25,105 nt of DNA, from NCBI RefSeq assembly GCF_040409695.1, contig NZ_JARWGJ010000160.1, forward strand, positions 1 through 25,105, given 5' to 3'. A model generated the notes under the pieces. It searched no databases. It was given only the letters and a program-made list of their open reading frames with translations, and was not told where the DNA came from. The position numbers and the translations under genes are program-made. This DNA comes from Longimonas sp040409695 (lineage in GTDB: Bacteria > Bacteroidota > Rhodothermia > Rhodothermales > Salinibacteraceae). Positions 8,275-17,114 of this stretch are shown here, in pieces; the first letter of the stretch is position 1; the number at the start of each line of letters is the position of its first letter.

Positions 8275-8877
8275 TTATGCGTCTGCGAGCGAAGGGGCTG
8301 CGTCAAATGGATGATCAGCCACGCTGTGAAGCCAAGAGGCATATCCCATAGAAGTGTCTTCCGAAAAGGGTAGGTCGGCGGGTAGGTCGTTCATCCATAG
8401 ATACTTGGCATGCCCTAAAGCGTCGGCCAGCGGCTGGGTGGGAGAGGTGCTTTCAGCTTCGATGCACACGCTCCAGGCCGTCTCGTTGCACGCCTTCACA
8501 CGAGTCAGTTCAATCTTGATCACGATGTCATTGGGAAGCAACTTCGTGACTTGGTGACGCACTTTCTGCATGCGGACCCACAGGTTGGCGTCGCGTTCAG
8601 GAGGGGCATCGTCGGTTTTAAAACTCCATTTATGCCAGCACTCCTGCCACCCTGTATATCCGGTGGGCGTAACTGCCGAATTCGGGGCACGCACGCGCCG
8701 TTTTGTCTGAATCTTGCCGCTTCGCCATTTCACATTACAGGCCGGGGCCGCGGTTAGCAGGTACACGTCGCTTCGTTCTTTCTGACTGGCATCGCCAAGG
8801 GTGTCAAACCAGTCGTGGAGGCGGTCGGGGGGCGTATCTTCATTGGCAAACCAGCGCAGCTCAAGGGTGCGATCCAT
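8275..8877 (-). CDS. CYTH-like (triphosphate tunnel) protein downstream of ppk1
   Basis: A 200-aa protein whose layout resembles the CYTH/triphosphate-tunnel fold, which binds triphosphate or polyphosphate. The N-terminal strand TLELRW (4-9) recalls the ExExK-type start. SDVYLL (36-41) is followed by CNVKWRSGK (48-55) and KRR (59-61), matching the usual paired basic strands. HKWSF (82-86) and RMQKVR (102-107) add basic positions. IKIELTRV (120-127) and VCIEAE (137-142) resemble the late acidic strands. This is pattern recognition, not a database match, and the first motif is degenerate. It lies 57 bp downstream of ppk1 on the same strand, probably in one operon, which supports a role in polyphosphate binding or hydrolysis. 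A duplicated ADLP-type segment near 164-170 comes from a 12-bp-period repeat. No Shine-Dalgarno is visible. Confidence 0.55.
   Translation of the reverse strand: MDRTLELRWFANEDTPPDRLHDWFDTLGDASQKERSDVYLLTAAPACNVKWRSGKIQTKRRVRAPNSAVTPTGYTGWQECWHKWSFKTDDAPPERDANLWVRMQKVRHQVTKLLPNDIVIKIELTRVKACNETAWSVCIEAESTSPTQPLADALGHAKYLWMNDLPADLPFSEDTSMGYASWLHSVADHPFDAAPSLADA
8368..8389. repeat. 10-bp direct repeat with 12-bp period, in frame
   Basis: GGGTAGGTCG occurs at 8368-8377 and 8380-8389. On the minus strand it encodes DLP-A-DLP in the CYTH-like protein, so the duplication keeps the reading frame. Confidence 0.85.
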
Positions 8878-8934
8878 ATCGAGTAGGGGGGCAAGTGAGG
8901 AGAAAACGACGAGGCTGTGCCTGAGCAGTAGAGG

Positions 8935-11112
8935 CTATCCCTGGGGACCTTCCTGTTTCGCGTCATGCATGAGGCGCCACTGTAAGGCGGATGCGGCGCG
9001 GGGCGCATCGTCATCGGGCACGCGCTGGACGTAGCGGCCATCGTCGTGTAGCTCCCATGCAGCATACTGGTCACTCAGGGCATAGTCAAGGATGCGTGTC
9101 ACACGCTTGCTTAACGCAGCGTCATGAATCTCGACAATAGCTTCTACCCGGCGGTCCAGGTTGCGGGTCATCCAGTCGGCACTTCCTATAAAAACGCGGG
9201 GCGCATCGTTGTTGGCAAAGTAATAGATGCGCGTGTGTTCGAGAAAGCGGTCGAGGATACTGACTACACGAATGTTTTCGCTGATGCCGTCGAGCCCCGG
9301 ACGTAGCCGGCAGTGCCCGCGAACGATCAGGTCGACCTGCACGCCGGCTTGCGAGGCTTCATATAGCTTGCTGATCATGTCGGCATCGTTGAGCGCATTC
9401 ATCTTGGCAATGATGTGCCCGCTACCATCCGCCTCCTGATGGGCAATTTCTTGGTCGATCAGAGCAAAAAAGCGGCTGCGCATGGCGTGCGGAGCGACCA
9501 GCAAGTCGTTATATGACTGGTCGGGAGCATAGCCGGTAAGGTAGTGAAACAGGTTCATTACATCCTCGCCGATATCAGGGGCGCAGGTGAAGAGCCCCAG
9601 GTCAGTGTACAGCCGGGCTGTCTTAGCGTTGTAGTTGCCGGTACCAATGTGGCAGTACAGGCGCAGCGCATCCCCCTCTTCTCGCACGACCAGCGTAACC
9701 TTTGCATGCGTTTTGAGGCCCACCAGCCCATAGGCAACATGCACGCCCGACTCCTCAAGCGTGCGTCCCCACTCGATATTGTTTGCCTCGTCGAAACGGG
9801 CTTTTACCTCAACAAGCACAGCCACCTGCTTGCCCTGTTCAGCAGCGCGCACAAGCGCAGCCACGATAGGCGAGTCGTCGGAGGTGCGGTAGAGCGTTTG
9901 CTTGATCGCCAGCACGTCAGGGTCGTCGGCAGCAGCCTCCACGAAACGCTGCACACTCGCATCAAACGACTCATACGGATGGTGCACCAGCACGTCGGCC
10001 TCTCTGATGATGCTGAAGATATCGCCGCCCGAGGCGGGGCCGGCATCGTCGAGCAGCGAGGTATGGGTAGGCTGGCGCAGGCGCCGGGGCGTAACGGGTG
10101 TCCACGGCGTGTAGTGGTGCTCGGCCAAGTCGATGCTACTCAGTGCCATCAGGTCGGCATGCCCGAGAAGCGAGGGGGCCGTGTAGAGGTCATCGTCCTG
10201 CAGCGATAGCTCCTTCATCAGGAAGCGCCGCATGTCGTCGGGCATGTCGCGTTGCACCTCCAGGCGTACAACCGGGGCAAAGCGGCGCTCACGAAGCTCC
10301 TCCGAGATAAGTTTCAGCAGGTCGTTGGCTTCCTCTTCATCACGCCGGATGTCGGCATTGCGCGTTACGCGGAAGGCATTTACACCGCGTACTTCCATGC
10401 CCTTGAACAGCGCCTGCGCATTATGAGCAATGATCTGCTCCAGCGGCACGTACTGGTGCGTATCAGGAAGCTGCACCCAGCGGGGTTGATTGTCGGGTAC
10501 CTTAAGACGAGCAAAGCGCTGTGCGTCGTGGTCAGGGTCGTGCAGGCTAATAGCCAGCGACAGGCTTAAATTAGAGAGGAACGGAAACGGGTGCCCGGGA
10601 TCAACCGCAAGGGGGGTGAGCACTGGAAAGATGTGCGTATCAAAATAAGAGTCGATATAGCGCCGTTCGCTCGCGCTCAGGGTTTTGTAGGCACGCACAT
10701 GCACATCGGCCTTTGTGCGTAGCCGGGGGCGCAGGGTCTCCTCCCAACATGTGCTCATGCGTTCATAGAGCCGCTGGGCCGCGTCGTAGATAAGCGCGAG
10801 CTGCTCCTCGGGCGTACGCCCGTCGGGCGACAGCGAAGAGACGCCCGCGGCCTGCTGACGCTTCAGCCCGCCTACGCGCTTGCGAAAGAACTCGTCGAGG
10901 TTGCTGCCCGTGATTGCGCAGAAGAACACCCGCTCCAGCAGGGGAATACGCTCATCAAGCGCCTGGTGCAGCACGCGCTGGTTGAAGTCAAGGGTGCTCA
11001 GCTCCCGGTTAAAGAAAAGCCGTGGGTCGTCGGTAGATGCATCAGAAGAAACGGACCGTACGGCAACAGAAGGGGGAAATGAACGTCCTTCGGAATTGGA
11101 CTGTGTGGGCAT
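8935..11112 (-). CDS. ppk1: Polyphosphate kinase 1
   Basis: Ppk1 reversibly transfers the gamma-phosphate of ATP to a growing polyphosphate chain. The 725-aa product shows the full family architecture. An N-terminal domain begins RLFFNRELSTLDFNQRVL, followed by the ITGSNLDEFF motif, a head domain and two C-terminal phospholipase-D-like domains. The active-site histidine phosphorylated in the E. coli enzyme corresponds to His469 in LKTHAKVTL, and the second conserved histidine to His626 in FLEHTRIYYF. The HIGTGNYN motif is present. The frame stays open to an upstream ATG at 11184 (749 aa), but ATG 11112 leaves about 100 bp for divergent promoters and matches the usual family length of about 700 aa. 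The CYTH-like gene follows after 57 bp. The divergent gene at 11214 encodes an outer-membrane protease-like protein. Confidence 0.97.
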   Translation of the reverse strand: MPTQSNSEGRSFPPSVAVRSVSSDASTDDPRLFFNRELSTLDFNQRVLHQALDERIPLLERVFFCAITGSNLDEFFRKRVGGLKRQQAAGVSSLSPDGRTPEEQLALIYDAAQRLYERMSTCWEETLRPRLRTKADVHVRAYKTLSASERRYIDSYFDTHIFPVLTPLAVDPGHPFPFLSNLSLSLAISLHDPDHDAQRFARLKVPDNQPRWVQLPDTHQYVPLEQIIAHNAQALFKGMEVRGVNAFRVTRNADIRRDEEEANDLLKLISEELRERRFAPVVRLEVQRDMPDDMRRFLMKELSLQDDDLYTAPSLLGHADLMALSSIDLAEHHYTPWTPVTPRRLRQPTHTSLLDDAGPASGGDIFSIIREADVLVHHPYESFDASVQRFVEAAADDPDVLAIKQTLYRTSDDSPIVAALVRAAEQGKQVAVLVEVKARFDEANNIEWGRTLEESGVHVAYGLVGLKTHAKVTLVVREEGDALRLYCHIGTGNYNAKTARLYTDLGLFTCAPDIGEDVMNLFHYLTGYAPDQSYNDLLVAPHAMRSRFFALIDQEIAHQEADGSGHIIAKMNALNDADMISKLYEASQAGVQVDLIVRGHCRLRPGLDGISENIRVVSILDRFLEHTRIYYFANNDAPRVFIGSADWMTRNLDRRVEAIVEIHDAALSKRVTRILDYALSDQYAAWELHDDGRYVQRVPDDDAPRAASALQWRLMHDAKQEGPQG

Positions 11113-11213
11113 GTGCTCGGGGTTCACATTAAGGAGACAGGTTTGTACCTTGTCAGGCAAATGAAGCGGATCGTTCGCACACAAGGTTCCTCTCTGTAGT
11201 TAGTTTTTTCGTT
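11113..11213. promoter_or_regulatory. Divergent promoter region between ppk1 and protease gene
   Basis: This 101-bp spacer must contain promoters for the ppk1 operon (-) and for the protease/barrel gene (+). On the + strand, TAGTTTTT at 11201-11208 resembles the Bacteroidota -7 element TAnnTTTG just before ATG 11214, but no good -33 TTG was found at the right distance. Neither start has a Shine-Dalgarno. Confidence 0.35.
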
Positions 11214-14174
11214 ATGCTATTTAAACTGCTGGCGCGGCGCACCTTTCCATGCGTCCTTCTGTTTGCTGCGTTGCTGCTTTGTACCCCTCTTGACAGCGTC
11301 AGTCAGCAGACGGGACGCATATCGGGGGGGTACAGCGTAGAAAACCGTCCTGACTCGGTCGCTTACCGGGTACTTCCGATCGAGGGGTACGATCTCATCT
11401 ACCAGGCAGGGCATCGGGCGTCGGCCGAGCGGGTGGCCCGCATCCTGCATGAAAGCGAGCACACTACGCATGAGATCATGGGTGATGCACGCCCACAGCG
11501 CCGGATGCCGGTGGTGCTCAATGCCTACAACGACCGCTCGAACGGCTTTGTACGTCCGTTTCCGTTCAAGCAGGAGATCGAGATTCCCAGCATTCGTAAC
11601 CAGGCGCTCACCGCCCGCTACGCATCATGGTTCGACGTGGTCGTGCCGCATGAGCTGACGCATGCGTTGCACGCGGAATACGCAGCAGGATTCGGGGTGG
11701 GGGCGATCCTCGGTACGTTTGCCCCAGACATTGAGCGCGCCCTGAACCTGGGCGTGCCCCGCGGATGGGTCGAGGGCGTTGCTGTGTACCGTGAGAGTTA
11801 TGGATACGACGGGGCCGGACGCCTCGGGCTGCCGGCGGCGCTTATGTCGTACCGCGCCGCGCTCGGAAGCGACACGCCCTGGCGTCTCTCACGCTTGCTC
11901 TACGCGCCGCGCTACACGCAGCCCTTCGACCGGCACTACATCGGGGGCGGCCAGCTCTTTCGTTACCTGGTTGAGCAGGCCGACGAAGACGATCCGTATG
12001 CGTTCTTCCACCGCACGCTGGCATGGTACCATCGCTTTCCGCTGTTAGGATACGGTCCGGCGCTGTGGTATGGGATGCAGATGCCCCCGCCGCGCATGTC
12101 AGGTCAACTCGTAGAGGCAGAGCAGATGCGCGAGGCGGAGCGCCTCGCATCGCTCGGCCCACTCACCGATGCCAACCCGGTGGTGGCTCCGCGCGAAGGA
12201 CGCAATCATCGCCGTCCGCTCTGGACACATCCTGACACGCTGGTAGTGCATCGCTCCGGGTACAGCGACGTGCCCGGAGTGTACACGGTGCATGTACCCA
12301 CCGGACAGTCTAACCGGGTTGCCGCGTATCAGGTTACGGGTGACTACCACATGCACCTTGCCCCCGACAGCCAATCCGTATGGATGAGCCGGTACGAGCA
12401 GGCGGCCACGGTACCCCGGCAGGCCATTGCTGATGTTGAGACGGTAGATCTTGAGACAGGGCATATTGCACGAGCAAGCGAGCAGGCACGTCTCTTGGCG
12501 CCATCGCCTCGGCCCGACGGCTCTTTCTGGGCGGCTGAGATCGACGGGCCCGAGCACCGGCTTGCGCTGCGCGGACTTGCCCACCGGCATGAGGCGCTTA
12601 CAGCACCACTGCCGCCGTACACGCGCATCCAGCAGCTCGCCACGCATCCCACAGCAGACCGAACCGTAGCGCTGCTGAACCAGAGCGGTGTGCAGATGCT
12701 ATACACGGTGCATCACGACGGCGATGCCGCCCGGCTGCGTGTAACCCCCCTATTTGCATTCGAAGACGCGGTCATCTACGACGTGAGCTGGGGGCCCGAT
12801 GGAGCTACACTGCTCATAAGCGCCGATCCTACAGGCGTCCCCAATGTGTTCGCGATCGACTTGGCTTCTGAGACGGTGCGACAGGTTACTAACGAACCGT
12901 ACGGGGCGCTGGAGCCAGCCCTTTCGCCCGGTGGCGAGCGTATTGCCTACGTACGGCATGCCCATGAGCGCCACGACCTGGTAGCGGTGCCCTTTGTGCC
13001 CGACGAATGGGACGTATGGGAGGGCGGGCACTGGCGCGCGCATCCCGATGCGAGGCCCGATGCGAGGCGTGCGCAGACCCAGAGCAGCGGGGCTGAGGCA
13101 GGTGGAGCACAGGACCCGTACGCGCAGATCGAAGATCGCCCGTACCGGAGCCGCTCATATCTACGCCCACGCATCGCATATCCTACAATCCGAATTGAGA
13201 GCGAGGAGTTGGAGACAAGCCGGGTGCCCGGTACCACGCTCGGGCTGGGCGTGGGGCTTGGCATAGGAGGAGCCGACCCGCTTCAGCAGTGGGCCTACCA
13301 GGCGGAAGCGTACTACCAGGCCGGACGCGTGTGGGGAGAGGCCCGTGTGCAGACAAGTCGCCTGTGGGGACAGCCGGGCATCGGGCTGTATCGGCGCCCG
13401 TTTACAGTGCTGGGTCAGGTGCAGACAGCATCAGGCGGGGCGGTGCCGCGTCGTCTTGGCGCTGAGGAACGCGGCATTGAAATGACGCTGCAGCAGCCCA
13501 TTGTGCTGCGCTCGAACGTCTACCGGTCGCAGCTGCAGCTTCGGTGGCGTAGCGAGCTGCGACAGACCCGTCTCTTTGCTGACTTCATCGAAGAGCAGCC
13601 CCTGCGAAGTCGCGTTACGCTGCGCCCGAGCCTGGTGTACGCGCATCGTTTGCAGCAGAATACGCGCGACCTGGTCCCCCGCACAGGGTGGGTCATGGCG
13701 GTGAGCCCTTTCCTCGATGTCTGGACCGACGGTGTGAGTGGGGGGCGGGCATTGCAGGTAAGCAGTAGCCTCTACGTGCCCGGTTTCGACCGTAGTAACA
13801 CCGGCATTCGGCTGGGAATGAGCACGCTGGCGCAGAACCGCGCCGCGATCTTCGACCTGGATCTCTTTGTACCGCGCGGATACAGCAACGTGCTGCTTCC
13901 TGAAGGCATTTACACGCGGTTTGATCTGGACCTTACGCAGCCTGTCTGGTATCCGGATTGGGGCAGCACCTTGCTGCCTGTCTATCTGGAAGCGGGCTAT
14001 CTGTACGGCAGTGCGCAGGCGCTGTTGGACTGGGACGGCGCCGTCGATACGCTGTCAAGTGCCACGGTTGGCATGGGGGTGCGCACGCGTCTTTTCTACA
14101 ATGTAGCGGTTGATCTGCGCGTAGGGGCAACGTATCGTATCCCCCAGAACGACTGGGCAGGCGTGTTTCGGTAG
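11214..14174 (+). CDS. Secreted gluzincin protease with TolB-like propeller and outer-membrane barrel
   Basis: A 986-aa exported protein. Residues 1-31 form a signal peptide with a Leu/Ala-rich core. Residues about 55-290 form a peptidase-MA-like gluzincin domain. Zinc ligands H146 and H150 and the catalytic E147 lie in HELTH, and the third ligand is probably E187 in WVEGVAVYRE. Residues about 320-620 contain repeated SPDG-like blades (LAPDSQSVW, WGPDGATLL, LSPGGERIAY), typical of a TolB/WD40-like propeller. After a low-complexity linker (about 605-650), the C-terminal ~330 residues alternate polar and hydrophobic residues as in an outer-membrane beta-barrel. Related three-part proteins are common in Bacteroidota, often annotated as Tol-type transporters or peptidases; the substrate is unknown. 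It is probably surface-associated proteolysis or envelope maintenance. It is divergent from ppk1. Confidence 0.82.
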   Translation: MLFKLLARRTFPCVLLFAALLLCTPLDSVSQQTGRISGGYSVENRPDSVAYRVLPIEGYDLIYQAGHRASAERVARILHESEHTTHEIMGDARPQRRMPVVLNAYNDRSNGFVRPFPFKQEIEIPSIRNQALTARYASWFDVVVPHELTHALHAEYAAGFGVGAILGTFAPDIERALNLGVPRGWVEGVAVYRESYGYDGAGRLGLPAALMSYRAALGSDTPWRLSRLLYAPRYTQPFDRHYIGGGQLFRYLVEQADEDDPYAFFHRTLAWYHRFPLLGYGPALWYGMQMPPPRMSGQLVEAEQMREAERLASLGPLTDANPVVAPREGRNHRRPLWTHPDTLVVHRSGYSDVPGVYTVHVPTGQSNRVAAYQVTGDYHMHLAPDSQSVWMSRYEQAATVPRQAIADVETVDLETGHIARASEQARLLAPSPRPDGSFWAAEIDGPEHRLALRGLAHRHEALTAPLPPYTRIQQLATHPTADRTVALLNQSGVQMLYTVHHDGDAARLRVTPLFAFEDAVIYDVSWGPDGATLLISADPTGVPNVFAIDLASETVRQVTNEPYGALEPALSPGGERIAYVRHAHERHDLVAVPFVPDEWDVWEGGHWRAHPDARPDARRAQTQSSGAEAGGAQDPYAQIEDRPYRSRSYLRPRIAYPTIRIESEELETSRVPGTTLGLGVGLGIGGADPLQQWAYQAEAYYQAGRVWGEARVQTSRLWGQPGIGLYRRPFTVLGQVQTASGGAVPRRLGAEERGIEMTLQQPIVLRSNVYRSQLQLRWRSELRQTRLFADFIEEQPLRSRVTLRPSLVYAHRLQQNTRDLVPRTGWVMAVSPFLDVWTDGVSGGRALQVSSSLYVPGFDRSNTGIRLGMSTLAQNRAAIFDLDLFVPRGYSNVLLPEGIYTRFDLDLTQPVWYPDWGSTLLPVYLEAGYLYGSAQALLDWDGAVDTLSSATVGMGVRTRLFYNVAVDLRVGATYRIPQNDWAGVFR
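13044..13067. repeat. Perfect 12-bp tandem duplication in the linker of the protease
   Basis: CCCGATGCGAGG occurs twice with no spacer. It encodes PDAR-PDAR in the hydrophilic linker between propeller and barrel, and the frame is preserved. Confidence 0.9.
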
Positions 14175-14189
14175 CGGTTGTTTCGGTAG
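14164..14189. repeat. 11-bp direct repeat with 15-bp period across the stop codon
   Basis: TGTTTCGGTAG occurs at 14164-14174, where it includes the last codons and the TAG stop of the protease gene, and again at 14179-14189. The second copy carries an identical codon context just past the stop. Confidence 0.85.
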
Positions 14190-14219
14190 GTAAGCGTCGG
14201 CGTAGCTGGAGCGTGCTCA

Positions 14220-14234
14220 ATGCATGTGATGCAT
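14220..14234. terminator. Small symmetric hairpin between convergent genes
   Basis: ATGCAT (14220-14225) and ATGCAT (14229-14234) flank GTG. The hairpin lies between the protease gene (+) and the receiver gene (-). It has no T tract, so it is only a weak terminator candidate. Confidence 0.25.
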
Positions 14235-14246
14235 ATGACCTGAGAC

Positions 14247-14630
14247 TTACGTTGACGCCTTGAGACACTGGTTAATAGCTTCGGTCAGGTCTTTCTGTAC
14301 AAAAGGCTTGCTAACGTAAGAGGTGAACCCTTCGTTTTTGAATCGCTGCTGGTCGCCGGGCATCGCATAGGCTGTAAGCGCTATAGCCGGCGCTGATACC
14401 TCGTAAGGCGTGGCACGTAGCGTGTGGAGGAGGTCGGTGCCGGTACGCTCCTCACCGAGATTAATGTCGAGGATGAGCAGGTCAAACACGTGGTTGAGGC
14501 ACGCCTGCAGCGCTTCATCCACAGAAGAAACGATCGTAGTCTGGTACTTCGTGCGTAAAATATGCTCAAGTAACAGCTGCGTCTCAGCATTGTCTTCGAC
14601 GATCAGCACCGATTTGGGAGTATCGGTCAT
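14247..14630 (-). CDS. Single-domain response regulator (receiver)
   Basis: A 127-aa CheY/DivK-type receiver with no DNA-binding or enzymatic output domain. From ATG 14630 (MTDTPKSVLIVEDN), the acidic pocket is E12/D13, the phospho-acceptor is D55 in LLILDINLG, the switch threonine is T86 in ALTAYA and the conserved lysine is K108 in SKPF. All key residues are present. In-frame ATGs at 14672 and 14783 would add 14 or 51 residues without receiver character, so the shorter start is preferred. No kinase is adjacent. Such receivers act by protein-protein contact or in phosphorelays, and the orphan kinase at 1676-4771 is one possible partner. It is convergent with the protease gene. The HhH gene upstream on the same strand is 252 bp away, so it is likely transcribed separately. 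Confidence 0.93.
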   Translation of the reverse strand: MTDTPKSVLIVEDNAETQLLLEHILRTKYQTTIVSSVDEALQACLNHVFDLLILDINLGEERTGTDLLHTLRATPYEVSAPAIALTAYAMPGDQQRFKNEGFTSYVSKPFVQKDLTEAINQCLKAST

Positions 14631-14749
14631 AGCGGCATCATTTGATGGCAAAAGGTGGGTGGCGGGATGCATAGGCAGAACCGAGGCTTTTAGATATGAT
14701 ACTGTGTAGTAGTATAGGTGTCGGCTTGCAACAAGTAAAGGGCACAAAC

Positions 14750-14792
14750 AAAAAAGTTGTTGCGCTGCAATGCAATGATGCACGCATGCATC
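14750..14792 (-). terminator. Candidate terminator after HhH/barrel gene
   Basis: On the minus strand, about 90 bp past the stop, GATGCA and TGCATC form a 6-bp stem with a 4-nt loop (14777-14792). A 4-bp TTGC/GCAA stem (14760-14770) and six T (14750-14755) follow. The T run is somewhat far from the strong stem, so this is tentative. The spacer 14631-14882 also holds the leader of the receiver gene. Confidence 0.4.
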
Positions 14793-14882
14793 AGAAAAGC
14801 ACTAAGTTCCCCTGGAGGCATAGAAGAGACGTGAGGAGACAGGGAAATAGAATGTGTGAATCCACCGCAATGTATGGATCCA

Positions 14883-17006
14883 TTATAAAGCCCAGCGCAG
14901 TTGGACGCGCCAGTCTCGCACGCGGTGACTGTTGATGGTGTCGCGCCCCTGTCCGATGACGTCGCGTGTGGTGAAAGCAGATACGCTGTATCGGGTTTCT
15001 ACGCGGAGAGCACGAGATACGTTGAGACGCACCAGGGCATGGGCGCGCTGCCCTTGGTCGAAAAGGGCAGGGATGCTAAACCCGTACTGTAGATCGGGCT
15101 CGTACGCGAAAAGTCGGCTCTCAAACCCCTCGGTATCGAAGAGCGTCCACCGCGTATTCGTGCTGATGCGGCGATGCGGAGCATAGTCGGTTTCAACCCA
15201 GAGCAGCGTACCTGTTTCTGACTGATCGGAGAGCTGCACACGGGTGGCCGCAGTGCGTACAGAAAACCGGAGGTCGGGCGTAGCCGCGTACTGCATGTGC
15301 AAGCGAAGGTTGTGCTGCGTGCGGCGCCCATGTACCGGCACAGTAGGTCCGTACGGATGGGTAACGGATTCACGGATATCTCCGGTGCGCCACTGTCCTT
15401 GCACACGAAGGTCGAAGTGGCGGCTGGGCATGTAATGGACGGATGCCGCCGTGCGCGTAGCAACCACGGGGCGTGTCGTACGAAACTGGGGAACGCGCAC
15501 ATAGGTTTGCTGCACCGTTCCGTAGAGAGTCCAGTAGGCATGCACAGGGAGTGCAAGCCGGGCTGTAATACCCCGTTCGCCCGCAACAGAGCGTCCGTCA
15601 AGTCCGCCCAGGTCGAGCGGGTCGTAGAAGCGATTTGCAGCATGCCCGCGCAGTCCAACCGAGCCAGCCCGCCCTACAGGCGCATGTACGCCGAGAACGG
15701 TAGCAGCGCCACGGGGACCGGTGCGCGCTGTTTCGCCAAAGAGCACCACGTTGCGCATCGTGCTGTACTGGGCGGCCAGTCCCCAGTGGGTCGTCCAGCG
15801 CCCGGCGAACGCGTAGCGCGTGTCGGGGCGCGCAGGGGGCACTATCGGATGCCCGAAGCGCGCGTACAGGCCCAGTACGCCAATATGAAGGCGACGATGC
15901 CGCCACTGCATGTGGCCACCCACATGTGTTGCAGACAAGAGGCGGCGGTACTGCCGCTCTGTGTCGGTGCGCCGTAAAGAACTCGTGCGTAGCGACCGGG
16001 CCACCACCGCCTCGCTATGGTGCAGCGTATCCAGCGTCGCATCTCGGCGCCGGTGTGATGCAAACGCAGTCGCCTCCAGCGAGCGGGTAACACGTACCGA
16101 GGCACCGGCCCCTCGAAAATAGGTGTGCGGACTGGTGCCCCGATACGGACGTATTCCGCTGCCTTGCCGCGTTAGTGTGCTCGGAGGGGCGTATGCCGAG
16201 GAGAAGCGCGGGCCCGTCCATAATGCCAGTCCCTGCCCAAAGGCGGCCTGATAGCTGCCTGCCACCACCTGCCGGATGCGCCCCCGGTTGCGAAGGTGCA
16301 CGTATCCGATGAGATGGTCAGCGCCATACTGCCTCCGCTCCGGATCCCACAGCAGCGGCTCACCGGGGCGCTTGTCGGCCGTAAGGCCTACGTCAAGGTG
16401 CGGATTCCAGGCTCGTACCCGCGCCACCGATCGGTAGGGGGAGCCCAGATACGGAACCTGTGTCTCGCCGGTATATCCGCGGGCCCGTTCAATGCGGCGC
16501 CCAGTGCGCAGCAACATGCGGCCCTGCCAGTCCGCCCGCCACCACGCAGGCACGTCAGTCGTAACAGGTTCGTTGGCAGGCACGTGTGCAAACGGGCGAA
16601 CCAGGAGAAGCGTCTCGGGCGATACAGTCGGCACCTGTACAAGCGAGTCGATATGACCGAAGGGGCCGTGCGTGCCTCGATACGACACGATATGCAGGGC
16701 CTGACGCAACGTAAGCCCGGGAAGCCGATGCAGTTCGTCGGCGGTGGACGCATTTACGTTGAGCGGGGCCTCTGCCCAGTGCTGCCACAATTCAAGCAGC
16801 TCGGCATCGGGCTCATCGCCAAGGTACCGCAGCACGACGGTCCATGAATCGGTTGTGTCGGAAGGAAGCGCAACCTGCTCCACAGTCGTCAAAGAGCCGG
16901 CTGTGCTTCGGGCAGCGAAGAGACAGCTAACCGCAACGGCAAAGAACCCAGCCACAGATAGACCAGCCACAGATAGAACAGCGCGCGTGATGTTGTACCC
17001 CCGCAT
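14883..17006 (-). CDS. Helix-hairpin-helix outer-membrane barrel protein
   Basis: A 707-aa exported protein. The N-terminus is a signal peptide containing an exact LSVAG-LSVAG duplication (residues 11-20). Residues about 82-140 carry two helix-hairpin-helix-like units (PLNVNASTADELHRLPGL and GPFGHIDSLVQVPTVSPETL), as in ComEA-type domains. The rest (about 160-707) is a long run of alternating strands rich in Arg, Tyr and Trp, ending VQLRWAL, as expected for a beta-barrel. Proteins pairing periplasmic HhH units with a barrel are widespread in Bacteroidota and mostly uncharacterised. The HhH part could bind DNA or simply act as a protein-protein module. The PorV/PorQ-like gene lies 108 bp upstream on the same strand, so a two-gene operon is plausible, although a hairpin sits between them. 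Confidence 0.75.
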   Translation of the reverse strand: MRGYNITRAVLSVAGLSVAGFFAVAVSCLFAARSTAGSLTTVEQVALPSDTTDSWTVVLRYLGDEPDAELLELWQHWAEAPLNVNASTADELHRLPGLTLRQALHIVSYRGTHGPFGHIDSLVQVPTVSPETLLLVRPFAHVPANEPVTTDVPAWWRADWQGRMLLRTGRRIERARGYTGETQVPYLGSPYRSVARVRAWNPHLDVGLTADKRPGEPLLWDPERRQYGADHLIGYVHLRNRGRIRQVVAGSYQAAFGQGLALWTGPRFSSAYAPPSTLTRQGSGIRPYRGTSPHTYFRGAGASVRVTRSLEATAFASHRRRDATLDTLHHSEAVVARSLRTSSLRRTDTERQYRRLLSATHVGGHMQWRHRRLHIGVLGLYARFGHPIVPPARPDTRYAFAGRWTTHWGLAAQYSTMRNVVLFGETARTGPRGAATVLGVHAPVGRAGSVGLRGHAANRFYDPLDLGGLDGRSVAGERGITARLALPVHAYWTLYGTVQQTYVRVPQFRTTRPVVATRTAASVHYMPSRHFDLRVQGQWRTGDIRESVTHPYGPTVPVHGRRTQHNLRLHMQYAATPDLRFSVRTAATRVQLSDQSETGTLLWVETDYAPHRRISTNTRWTLFDTEGFESRLFAYEPDLQYGFSIPALFDQGQRAHALVRLNVSRALRVETRYSVSAFTTRDVIGQGRDTINSHRVRDWRVQLRWAL
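16948..16977. repeat. Perfect 15-bp tandem duplication in a signal peptide
   Basis: CCAGCCACAGATAGA occurs twice with no spacer. On the minus strand it encodes LSVAG twice in the hydrophobic core of the HhH protein signal peptide. It adds exactly five residues and keeps the frame. Confidence 0.92.
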
Positions 17007-17066
17007 AATTGCACCCGTATGTTATACTCCCCTCTGTTAGAATTTGCCCCGTGCGGTAGAGGCGAA

Positions 17067-17097
17067 GATGCCACGGCAGGCCGCCTTGCATGGCATC
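17067..17097 (-). terminator. Hairpin between PorV/PorQ-like and HhH genes
   Basis: GATGCCA (17067-17073) pairs with TGGCATC (17091-17097), and a smaller GGC/GCC pairing is possible inside. It follows the PorV/PorQ-like stop by 18 bp on the minus strand. No T tract follows, so it could be an attenuator or mRNA-stability element rather than a full terminator. Confidence 0.4.
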
Positions 17098-17114
17098 ACG
17101 ACCAGCAGCGCGCA

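Noticed and set aside
12889..13264. Long antisense frames inside the protease gene and other high-GC genes
   Set aside because: They are shadow frames of well-supported genes, rich in Arg, Ser and Pro with no recognisable domain.
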